Shown: one piece after another, positions 1 to 5,538 of the stretch
Layout of the letters: each line of letters starts with the position of its first letter
How positions within the stretch are numbered: position 1 is the first letter of the stretch
Origin: Acidimicrobiia bacterium
Lineage (GTDB): Bacteria > Actinomycetota > Acidimicrobiia > IMCC26256 > JAENVU01
Reading direction: 5' to 3'
NCBI GenBank assembly: GCA_025357995.1
Contig: JANYLF010000101.1
Coordinates: 1-8,933, forward strand
Length of the DNA: 8,933 bases
Position numbers and translations under genes: made by a program
The notes under the pieces: generated by a model
What the model was told of the DNA's origin: nothing
What the model saw: only the letters and a program-made list of their open reading frames with translations
The model's database searches: none

Positions 1-2
1 CC

Positions 3-125
3 GAATACGGCGACTTCGCGACATCAAAGCTCGGGACGAGCGACGTCGCCGAAGCCGCTCTCGTCGGAGACCGAATCGTCAATGCGATCGCCGCGCTCCT
101 CGCGAAGTCCACCCGACCCAGGTAG
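3..125 (+). CDS. C-terminal end of an unrecognised protein (partial)
   Basis: A reading frame enters from the left edge and runs 40 codons to a TAG at 123-125. It starts EYGDFATSKLGTSD, continues as an Ala/Val/Ile-rich amphipathic stretch (about residues 15-35 of the fragment) that looks like a terminal helix, and ends with a basic tail, STRPR. Codons are G/C-ending, as expected of a real gene here, and the stop lies 27 bp from the end of the convergent acyl-CoA dehydrogenase, a normal gene-end arrangement. Forty residues do not allow a family call. The ending resembles several alpha/beta folds that close with a helix (flavodoxin-like or creatininase-like proteins were considered), but no diagnostic motif is present. 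The start lies outside the window. Confidence 0.5.
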   Translation, partial: EYGDFATSKLGTSDVAEAALVGDRIVNAIAALLAKSTRPR

Positions 126-152
126 CGCCGTTCGATCTCGCGATCCCTCCGA

Positions 153-1376
153 CTATGGAATTCGCACGCCCGAGATGGCTCTGGCGATCACGAGGCGCTG
201 AATCTCGGAGGTGCCTTCGAAGATCGTGTAGATCTTCGAATCTCGGTGCCACTTCTCCACCGGGTATTCGCGCACGTAGCCGTAGCCGCCAAGAATCTGG
301 ATCGCCTGCTCGGTGACCCAGACCGCAACCTCACCGGCCTTGAGCTTCGACATCGAGCCTTCGCCCGAGGTGAACTCCTTGCCGGTGCGGCCCATCCAGC
401 ACGCACGGTGCACGAGCAGACGCGCCGCGTCGATCTCCATCTTCATGTCGGCCAGCTTGAACGCGATTCCTTGGTTCTCGATGATCGGCTTGCCGAACGC
501 GCTGCGTTCCTTTGCGTAGTCAAGCGAGTACTCGTACGCGGCACGCGCAATACCTAACGCCTGCGCGCCAACAAGGGGACGGCTCGCTTCGAATGTGCTC
601 ATCGCCGCCTGCACGCGACTCGACTGACCTTCGCGGGCGCGCGCCATCCGCGCGTCGAGCTTCTCCTTGCCGCCGAGAAGGCAGGAGCCGGGCACGCGCA
701 CGTCGTCGAGCACGACCTCCGCGGTGTGACTCGCCCTGATCCCCATCTTCTTGAACTTCTGACCCATGCTCAAGCCGGGTGTTCCGGGAGGAACCACGAA
801 GCTCGCCTGACCGCGGCCCTTGAGCTCCGGGTCGACCGACGCGACGACCACGTGAACGTTCGGCACTTTGTCGATGCCGCCGTTGGTGATCCACGTCTTC
901 GTACCGTTGATCACCCACTCGTCCTTGGCCTCGTCGTAGACCGCGCGGGTGCGCAAATTGGAGACGTCGGAGCCGGCGTCAGGCTCGGAAACGGCGAACG
1001 CGGCGATGTGGATCTTCTCGGGAGTGCCGAAGCACTGCGGCACCCACTCCGCGATTTGGTCGGGAGTGCCGCTGCCGAGGATGCCCGACACACCGAGCGT
1101 GGTGCCCATGATCGCGAGCGTGATGCCCGCACAACCCCAGGCGAGCTCCTCACTCACGAGCGCCATCGTGATCCCGGTGGGGTCCGAGAAGAACGACGTA
1201 AACGCTTCCCAGGAGTACAGACCGATGTCGGCCGCCTCTTGGATGATCTCCCACGGCGTCTCCTCGCGCTCGTCCCACTCCGGCGCGGCCGGGCGGATCA
1301 CGTTCTCCGAAAAGTCGTGGACCCACTTCTGCATCTGCAGCTGGTCTTCGTTCAACTCGAGGCTGTAGTCGCCCAT
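153..1376 (-). CDS. Acyl-CoA dehydrogenase family protein
   Basis: FAD-dependent flavoprotein expected to introduce a trans-2 double bond into an acyl-CoA and pass electrons to electron-transfer flavoprotein in the cytoplasm. From the chosen ATG it is 407 residues, normal for the family. Visible in order: N-terminal helical domain (1-120); flavin/substrate signature FAVSEPDAGSD at 127-137; beta-domain WVINGTKTWITNGG at 154-167; ERSAFGKPIIENQ at 290-302, the FAD-contacting arginine loop; ILGGYGY at 361-367; and IFEGTSEIQR at 385-394, where Glu387 aligns with the catalytic base of medium-chain enzymes. A segment around 236-268 is about 14 residues longer than in typical short/medium-chain enzymes. 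The frame is open to a GTG at 1412, but ATG 1376 has GAGGAG nine bases upstream and gives the usual N-terminus, so I prefer it. It is divergent from the ABC-F gene. The family call is firm; the substrate cannot be read from sequence. Confidence 0.95.
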   Translation of the reverse strand: MGDYSLELNEDQLQMQKWVHDFSENVIRPAAPEWDEREETPWEIIQEAADIGLYSWEAFTSFFSDPTGITMALVSEELAWGCAGITLAIMGTTLGVSGILGSGTPDQIAEWVPQCFGTPEKIHIAAFAVSEPDAGSDVSNLRTRAVYDEAKDEWVINGTKTWITNGGIDKVPNVHVVVASVDPELKGRGQASFVVPPGTPGLSMGQKFKKMGIRASHTAEVVLDDVRVPGSCLLGGKEKLDARMARAREGQSSRVQAAMSTFEASRPLVGAQALGIARAAYEYSLDYAKERSAFGKPIIENQGIAFKLADMKMEIDAARLLVHRACWMGRTGKEFTSGEGSMSKLKAGEVAVWVTEQAIQILGGYGYVREYPVEKWHRDSKIYTIFEGTSEIQRLVIARAISGVRIP

Positions 1377-1385
1377 GCGATGGTG

Positions 1386-1391
1386 CTCCTC
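1386..1391 (-). promoter_or_regulatory. Ribosome binding site deciding the acyl-CoA dehydrogenase start
   Basis: On the minus strand this reads GAGGAG, nine bases before the ATG at 1376. No comparable site precedes the in-frame GTG at 1412. This supports the 407-residue start over the 419-residue one. Confidence 0.65.
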
Positions 1392-1422
1392 GTTCCGCCC
1401 GGACGTGGTCACGGGACCGTAA

Positions 1423-1438
1423 GTTACTAGCGAGTAAC
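1423..1438. promoter_or_regulatory. Perfect inverted repeat, candidate TetR-type operator
   Basis: GTTACT-AGCG-AGTAAC: two perfect 6-bp arms around a 4-bp spacer in the divergent region between the acyl-CoA dehydrogenase (start 1376) and the ABC-F gene (start 1497). It is locally AT-richer than its surroundings. Short palindromes of this size and symmetry are typical binding sites of TetR-family repressors, which commonly control acyl-CoA metabolism genes in actinobacteria. A minus-strand TATTCT (1442-1447) sits just upstream and could be a -10 box, which would place transcription start at or in the palindrome and suit repression. The promoter assignment is weak. No regulator gene is in the window, so the cognate protein is unknown, and which of the two genes it controls is undecided. 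Confidence 0.55.
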
Positions 1439-1496
1439 CAGAGAATAGCCGAGATCAACCCGAACTATCCCGGCTCGGGACCCTCCGACTGTCACC

Positions 1497-3092
1497 ATGG
1501 TGCACATGTTGCAGGTCCGGGGCTTGAGTGTTGAGGTTGGCGGCAAGCTCCGCGTCGAAAATGCGTCGTTCAGCCTGCATCCGGGCGACACCGTCGGACT
1601 CGTGGGTCGAAACGGTGCGGGGAAGACCTCGATGCTCAAGGTGATCGCCGGCGAGGCGCCAGCCGCGGCCGGGATGGTCTCGCACCCGCCGGCCGTCGGC
1701 TACCTCCCCCAGAATCCGCGGCCGCGCGGCTCGGGCGTGGATTCCACCGGCCTCTCGCACGTGCTCTCGGGCAAGGGGCTCGACGCGCTCGCGCTGCGCA
1801 TGGAGAAGTTGCGGCTCAAGGTCGACGAGACCGGCCACGAGCGCGACGCGTCGAAGTTCGCGCGGACCGAAGAAGAGTTCCGCGACGCGGGTGGGTACCG
1901 CGCCGAATCTGAAGTCCGCACGATCGCGGCGGGCCTCGGCCTCGGCGACGATCGGCTCGACCTGCCACTCAACGCGCTTTCCGGTGGCGAACGCCGGCGC
2001 GTGGAACTCACGCGGATCTTGTTCGCGGGTAGCGACTTGTTGCTGCTCGACGAACCCACCAACCACCTCGACAACGACGCGAAACAATGGCTCATGGGGT
2101 TTCTCCGCACGTACCGCGGCGCGCTGCTCGTCATCAGTCACGACCTCGACCTGCTCGACGCGTCGATCACGCGCGTGTTGCACCTCGACGAAGGCGAGGT
2201 CATCGAATACCGCGGCACGTACTCGCAGTATCACGTCGCGCGCGCGGCGGATGAGGTACGGCTCGCGAAGCTCGCGTCGCGCCAACAGGCCGAGATCACC
2301 CGCCTCGCCCAACTCGCAGACAGCATGCGCGGCCAGACCGCGAAGCGGGCGAAGACGGCGAAGGCGATCGACACTCGGGTTGCCCGACTCGCGCGCGACC
2401 AGGTGACCGGGCCAAAGCGGCAGCAGAAGATCGGTGTGCGGTTTCCCGATCCGCCGCGGCCCGGGCGCGTCGTGCTCGAAGTCGACGGCGTGACCAAGGG
2501 CTACGGCGGACCCAACGTGTTCGAAGACATCACGTTTGCGCTGGGCCGCGGCGAGCGACTCGTGGTGATGGGCCTCAACGGCGCCGGCAAGACCAGCCTC
2601 ATGCGCATTCTCGCCGAGCAGACCGAGGCCGATTCCGGCACCTGGAGCTTCGGTCATGGCGTGTCGGCCGGCTACTACGCGCAGGAACACGAAGGCATCA
2701 TGGCGGGCAAGACCGTCATGGACCACCTCAAGACCGTCGGCCTGCCCGAGTCGCAACTCCGCACCCTGCTCGGCACCTTCGGGCTCTTCGGCGACGTTGC
2801 GTTCCAAGACGCGGGCACGCTCTCCGGCGGCGAGAAGACGAAGCTCGCGCTGGCGCAACTCGTCACCGGTCGCCACAACTTGTTGTTGCTCGACGAGCCG
2901 ACCAACAACTTGGACCCACCGTCACGCGATGCGATCGGCGACGCGCTCTCCGCGTGGCCCGGCGCCGTTGTCCTGGTCAGTCACGATCCCGATTTCGTCG
3001 CGCGGTTGGAACCGAGCCGCGTCTTGATGATGCCCGAAGGCGATCTCGACTACTGGTCCGAAGACATGCTCGAACTCGTCGCCCTCGCGTAG
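1497..3092 (+). CDS. ABC-F family ATP-binding protein (duplicated ABC ATPase)
   Basis: A soluble protein of 531 residues with two ABC nucleotide-binding domains and no membrane segments, the layout of ABC-F proteins, which act on the ribosome (translation factors or antibiotic-resistance proteins) rather than in transport. Domain 1: Walker A GRNGAGKT 37-44, signature LSGGE 161-165, Walker B with LLLLDEPTNHLD 181-192, switch histidine in SHD 214-216. A charged Lys/Arg-rich linker of about 80 residues (244-325) is the expected position of the ABC-F interdomain helices. Domain 2: GLNGAGKT 359-366, LSGGE 442-446, LLLLDEPTNNLD 462-473, SHD 495-497. Both sites look catalytically complete. It ends soon after domain 2, with no long C-terminal coiled coil. 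ATG 1497 is used, but ATG 1506 (protein beginning MLQVRGLSVEVGG) fits homologue starts as well; neither has a strong ribosome site. Housekeeping or resistance role cannot be separated from sequence alone. Confidence 0.95.
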   Translation: MVHMLQVRGLSVEVGGKLRVENASFSLHPGDTVGLVGRNGAGKTSMLKVIAGEAPAAAGMVSHPPAVGYLPQNPRPRGSGVDSTGLSHVLSGKGLDALALRMEKLRLKVDETGHERDASKFARTEEEFRDAGGYRAESEVRTIAAGLGLGDDRLDLPLNALSGGERRRVELTRILFAGSDLLLLDEPTNHLDNDAKQWLMGFLRTYRGALLVISHDLDLLDASITRVLHLDEGEVIEYRGTYSQYHVARAADEVRLAKLASRQQAEITRLAQLADSMRGQTAKRAKTAKAIDTRVARLARDQVTGPKRQQKIGVRFPDPPRPGRVVLEVDGVTKGYGGPNVFEDITFALGRGERLVVMGLNGAGKTSLMRILAEQTEADSGTWSFGHGVSAGYYAQEHEGIMAGKTVMDHLKTVGLPESQLRTLLGTFGLFGDVAFQDAGTLSGGEKTKLALAQLVTGRHNLLLLDEPTNNLDPPSRDAIGDALSAWPGAVVLVSHDPDFVARLEPSRVLMMPEGDLDYWSEDMLELVALA

Positions 3093-3093
3093 C

Positions 3094-3105
3094 CGTCGCG
3101 CGACG
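3094..3105. repeat. 12-bp palindrome between convergent genes
   Basis: CGTCGCGCGACG is a perfect palindrome two bases after the ABC-F stop and just before the end of the convergent small gene. It has no loop and no T-tract, so it is a poor intrinsic terminator; in GC-rich DNA it may be chance. It is the only structured element in the 16-bp gap. Confidence 0.25.
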
Positions 3106-3108
3106 CGG

Positions 3109-3387
3109 TCACCGACGCGGCAGCGTCGTGGTCGAAGTGGTCGAGCTGGTGGTGCTCGACGAAGTGGTCGACGTGCTCGACGAAGTCGTCGAACTCGACG
3201 TGCTCGAAGTGGACGCACTCGTAGAACTGGTTGAGTTCGATGACGACGTCGACGCGGGAAGCGTCGACGAGGTGGTGGTCGTCGCGGTGGCGGTCTTGTC
3301 TTCGGTTGCCTTGCCGATAGCGACGCCGATCCCCGCGCCGGCCAGCAGCAACACCAACGCGATGCCCCACACTCCCGCCGGCCTCAT
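3109..3387 (-). CDS. Small membrane-anchored protein with Ser/Thr-rich extracytoplasmic tail
   Basis: Encodes 92 residues. Residues 1-5 carry one arginine, 6-26 are a hydrophobic Gly/Ala/Leu/Val segment (membrane anchor or uncleaved signal), followed by KATEDK and a tail in which 50 of the last 62 residues are Ser or Thr. Residues 59-88 are Ser/Thr only. The tail ends TLPRR, with no second hydrophobic segment and so no sortase-type anchor. Charge pattern favours an inside N-terminus and an outside tail. Such tails are usually extended, often O-glycosylated stalks or wall-spanning linkers. The ATG overlaps the stop of the oxidoreductase gene as ATGA (3384-3387), which both fixes the start and implies translational coupling. 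No family recognised. The opposite strand is also open here but would give an odd Val/Asp/Glu repeat protein; the overlap, signal segment and spacing favour the minus strand. Confidence 0.75.
   Translation of the reverse strand: MRPAGVWGIALVLLLAGAGIGVAIGKATEDKTATATTTTSSTLPASTSSSNSTSSTSASTSSTSSSTTSSSTSTTSSSTTSSTTSTTTLPRR
3118..3288. repeat. Degenerate low-complexity repeat encoding the Ser/Thr tail
   Basis: On the plus strand this stretch is built from recurring short units such as GTCGAC, GAAGTGGTCGA and GTGCTCGA, arranged as imperfect tandem copies. It corresponds to residues 34-89 of the small membrane protein, so the repetition follows from alternating Ser (TCG/AGC-type) and Thr (ACG/ACC-type) codons. 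Copies are too diverged for obvious slippage-based phase variation. Confidence 0.6.
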
Positions 3388-4358
3388 GCGGTCGCCATCT
3401 CCATGAACGCGCGCAGCTCCCGCTCGATATCGGGGCCGCACGGTTGGTACAAGATTTCGGTGGTGCCGGCCGCGGCCGTCGCGTCGAGCCGGGCGCGCAA
3501 GCCAGCCGCCTCGCCGGTCCAGGTGAACGCCATCAGACCCTCGCCGGAGAGCAGCGGACGGTCGCGATCGGGTACAGCCACGAGATGATCTTCGTGCGTG
3601 GCGAGGTGGCGGAGGTGGACCGGGATCCGTTCGAGCTCGGCCCTCCACTCGGGACCGCCCGGAAGCCCGTCGACATTCGCCGGATCCGCTTCGTACATCC
3701 CGTGGTACACGACGGTGAGAGCCGGTCCGGCGGCGTGGAGTGCACGTTCCGAATCCGCGGATTCGCCGGGATCGAGCACCGTGCCAAACGCGAGCAGCGC
3801 GCACCAGTCGAACTCGGGGTAGCTCCCGAAGATCGACATGACACCGTCGCCCACCTCGCGCGCGACCGCGAGGCCTTTCGGACCGTTGGCGGCGACGAGG
3901 ATCGGCACGGGCTGGAACGGAAGGTATCCCGCGGGCGGGATGAGCTTGGTGACCTTGCCCTCGACCACCATCGACTCACCGGCGAGCAGTCCCTTCACCT
4001 GCGCGATGTACGTGCGGGTCTCCGCCCACGTGAGCGGACGTTGCCCCATCGTCATACGCGCGGTGAACCCGGTCCCGATCGCGACGGCGAGTCGTCCGGG
4101 CGCGAGGGCGTCGACGGTCGCGATCGCCGCGGCTTGGGTCACGGGGTGGCGAAGATTCGGGACGAGCACTCCGGGTCCGATACCGATACGCGTGGTGTGC
4201 TCCGCGACGCGCGCGAGCGACACCCACACGTCGGGATAGAGCGCGGGTGAGTCGTACAGCCATACCCGTTCGTATCCGAGCGACTCCGCGAACTGAGCGT
4301 GCGCGACCACATTCGGGCTCGGCGGGAACGCGCACGAGACTTGGAGCGGTGCAGTCAT
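3384..4358 (-). CDS. LLM-class (luciferase-like) oxidoreductase, probably F420-dependent
   Basis: A 324-residue member of the bacterial luciferase-like fold, a TIM-barrel group that uses FMN or coenzyme F420; in actinobacteria most such proteins are F420-dependent. Visible hallmarks: an early strand/helix with FAESLGYERVWLYDS (23-37); RIGIGPGVLVPNLRHP (57-72), matching the conserved loop before TQAAAIATVDALAPGR (74-89); AIGTGFTA (93-100), the second conserved glycine loop; and a late VPILVAANGPKGLAVAREVG stretch (151-170) followed by DGVM, typical of the phosphate-binding end of the barrel. Length is normal. The start overlaps the upstream hydrolase stop as ATGA (4355-4358), and its own stop overlaps the next gene's start the same way. 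Substrate is unknown; the flavin-versus-F420 choice is inferred from lineage. Confidence 0.88.
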   Translation of the reverse strand: MTAPLQVSCAFPPSPNVVAHAQFAESLGYERVWLYDSPALYPDVWVSLARVAEHTTRIGIGPGVLVPNLRHPVTQAAAIATVDALAPGRLAVAIGTGFTARMTMGQRPLTWAETRTYIAQVKGLLAGESMVVEGKVTKLIPPAGYLPFQPVPILVAANGPKGLAVAREVGDGVMSIFGSYPEFDWCALLAFGTVLDPGESADSERALHAAGPALTVVYHGMYEADPANVDGLPGGPEWRAELERIPVHLRHLATHEDHLVAVPDRDRPLLSGEGLMAFTWTGEAAGLRARLDATAAAGTTEILYQPCGPDIERELRAFMEMATA

Positions 4359-5173
4359 CCCTTGTCTCCGAAAATGTCAGGCCGGCGATGGTCGCCGCTC
4401 GGCAATGTTGTGCGGATGTGGTGTTGCGCGTCCAGATCGAGGTCCGCGGCGATCCAACAGTCGCGGTCGGGTGCGGTGGCAAGCGCCACACCCCACGGGT
4501 CGAGAATCATCGATCGGCCGTGCCAATGGAGCTTGTCAGTGCTGCTCCCGCGTTGGTCGGGCGCGATCACGAACACCTGATTCTCGATCGCACGGGCGCG
4601 CAGCAGCGGCTCCCAGTGGTCCTTGCCGGTCGCGGCGGTGAACGCCGAAGGAAGCACGACGGTGTTCGCACCTCGAGCGAGATGCTCGCGGAATAGCTCA
4701 GGGAATCGCAGGTCGTAACAGGTGGCCATGCCAATACGCAGCGGACCCGCGTCGGCAACAACCACCTCATTGCCCGCGGTGATCGTCGCGGATTCGCGGT
4801 GGCTCGCGCCAGGGACATCCACGTCGAAGAGGTGGATCTTGCGGTAGGTCGCGACGATCTCACCCCTCGGATCGATGAGACACGACGTGTTGTGCAGGTG
4901 CTCGCCGTCGCGCTCACTGCGTTCGACGATGCTGCCCGCGAGGAGCATGATGCTGCGGTTCGCCGCGAGATCGCGCGCCCACGTGATCGACGGTCCGTCG
5001 AGCGATTCTGCCCCTTCGCGCAGTTCACGCGCGCTCCCCCACAGGTTGAAGAGCTCGGGCAACGCCACCAGGTTCGCGCCGGCATCGACCGCCTCGCCCA
5101 CGAGCTTTCCCGCGGTCGTGAGATTCCGCGCCTTGTCCGGCGTCGAGCACATCTGCACCGCGGCCACTCGCAT
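4355..5173 (-). CDS. Carbon-nitrogen hydrolase (nitrilase superfamily, Nit1/Nit2-like)
   Basis: Cytoplasmic amidase-type enzyme hydrolysing a non-peptide C-N bond through the Glu-Lys-Cys triad of the nitrilase superfamily. Numbered from ATG 5173, the three elements are clear: Glu40 in ALPELFN, Lys112 in YRKIHLFD and Cys152 in CYDLRFPELFR. At 272 residues with a conserved N-terminal strand (MRVAAVQMCS) and the GDHRRPDIFG-type end, it resembles the Nit1/Nit2 branch (deaminated glutathione amidase or omega-amidase) more than true nitrilases, but substrate is not determined. The codon before ATG 5173 is GTG (5174-5176), an alternative start adding one residue; a minus-strand TAGGGT lies upstream. 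It heads a three-gene operon with ATGA overlaps. A metabolite-repair role is the family default; the F420-type neighbour may hint at something else. Confidence 0.92.
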   Translation of the reverse strand: MRVAAVQMCSTPDKARNLTTAGKLVGEAVDAGANLVALPELFNLWGSARELREGAESLDGPSITWARDLAANRSIMLLAGSIVERSERDGEHLHNTSCLIDPRGEIVATYRKIHLFDVDVPGASHRESATITAGNEVVVADAGPLRIGMATCYDLRFPELFREHLARGANTVVLPSAFTAATGKDHWEPLLRARAIENQVFVIAPDQRGSSTDKLHWHGRSMILDPWGVALATAPDRDCWIAADLDLDAQHHIRTTLPSGDHRRPDIFGDKG

Positions 5174-5185
5174 CACCCGACCCTA

Positions 5186-5207
5186 CCGGCGTCGTCCGAC
5201 GAGCCGG
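5186..5207. repeat. Imperfect inverted repeat in a divergent promoter region
   Basis: CCGGC (5186-5190) and GCCGG (5203-5207) flank a 12-bp spacer that itself contains CGTC/GACG-type symmetry. It lies in the 62 bp between the divergent hydrolase and YdeI-like genes, where an operator or leader hairpin could sit. In GC-rich DNA such short arms arise by chance, so support is weak. Confidence 0.2.
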
Positions 5208-5235
5208 AATCTCCGAGCCGCGACTGCCCGGTGGG

Positions 5236-5475
5236 GTGGTACACAAACTTCCAGCCGACCTGCGCAAGGCGCTGAGCGCCAACCCCACGGCACTCGATGC
5301 CTGGAAGGACATCACGCCCCTGGCCCGCAACGAGTTCATCTGCTGGGTCGAGGATGCCAAGCAAGAGGTCACAAGAGAACGCCGCATCCGCCGGACCCAG
5401 GAGGAGCTGGAGGAAGGCCAACGTCGGCCCTGTTGCTGGCCAGGATGCAAGCACCGAGACCGCACCGGGAAATAG
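5236..5475 (+). CDS. YdeI/OmpD-associated family small protein
   Basis: 79 residues from a GTG start. The protein reads as the short single-domain form of the YdeI/OmpD-associated group: VHKLPADLRKALSANP at 2-17, then TPLARNEFICWVEDAK (26-41), a basic/acidic helix ERRIRRTQEELEEG (47-60) and a Cys-rich end RRPCCWPGCKHR (63-74). Members are widespread small cytosolic proteins; the name comes from genetic links to bacteriocin protection and porins in enterobacteria, and the molecular role is unclear. The frame stays open upstream but has no better start, and the ribosome site before GTG 5236 is poor, so the exact start is uncertain by a few codons. Codon use (an AGA arginine, many CTG and GAG) differs somewhat from the neighbours, which prefer CTC and CGN. 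Divergent from the hydrolase operon. Confidence 0.8.
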   Translation: MVHKLPADLRKALSANPTALDAWKDITPLARNEFICWVEDAKQEVTRERRIRRTQEELEEGQRRPCCWPGCKHRDRTGK

Positions 5476-5477
5476 CA

Positions 5478-5497
5478 GCCGGCTGGAAGCCTCCGGC
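5478..5497. terminator. Weak hairpin between convergent genes
   Basis: GCCGG and CCGGC arms (5478-5482 and 5493-5497) with inner GGA/TCC pairing sit three bases after the YdeI-like stop, in the 63-bp gap before the end of the convergent lipoprotein gene. A second 5-bp hairpin, ATCCG/CGGAT (5524-5539), overlaps the lipoprotein stop. Neither has a T-tract, so intrinsic termination is doubtful. Confidence 0.25.
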
Positions 5498-5538
5498 AGT
5501 TCGGTGCACCCAGCGGTCATGTCATCCGAAGCCGCGGA

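Noticed and set aside
126..152. Possible terminator between the first two convergent genes
   Set aside because: Only a short GATC-TCGC-GATC symmetry is present, with no stable stem or T-tract.
726..1430. Plus-strand open frame of 234 codons opposite the acyl-CoA dehydrogenase
   Set aside because: It is an antisense shadow: the opposite strand carries complete acyl-CoA dehydrogenase motifs, and this frame encodes an Arg/His/Asp-rich sequence without recognisable domains.
1455..2876. Minus-strand open frame of 473 codons opposite the ABC-F gene
   Set aside because: Both ABC domains with all motifs are on the plus strand. Long antisense frames are expected in GC-rich genes with strong G/C third positions.
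3118..3288. CRISPR-like or direct-repeat array
   Set aside because: The repeated units are short, imperfect and without spacers; they follow from Ser/Thr codon repetition.
2954..3406. Plus-strand frame with a Val/Asp/Glu/Leu repeat region
   Set aside because: It overlaps the ABC-F C-terminus heavily and has no plausible start. The minus-strand frame has a hydrophobic N-terminal segment and an exact ATGA overlap with the upstream gene.
3444..4250. Plus-strand frame of 268 codons opposite the LLM oxidoreductase
   Set aside because: Antisense shadow with Arg/His/Glu-rich composition and no motifs; the minus-strand protein is well matched to the luciferase-like family.
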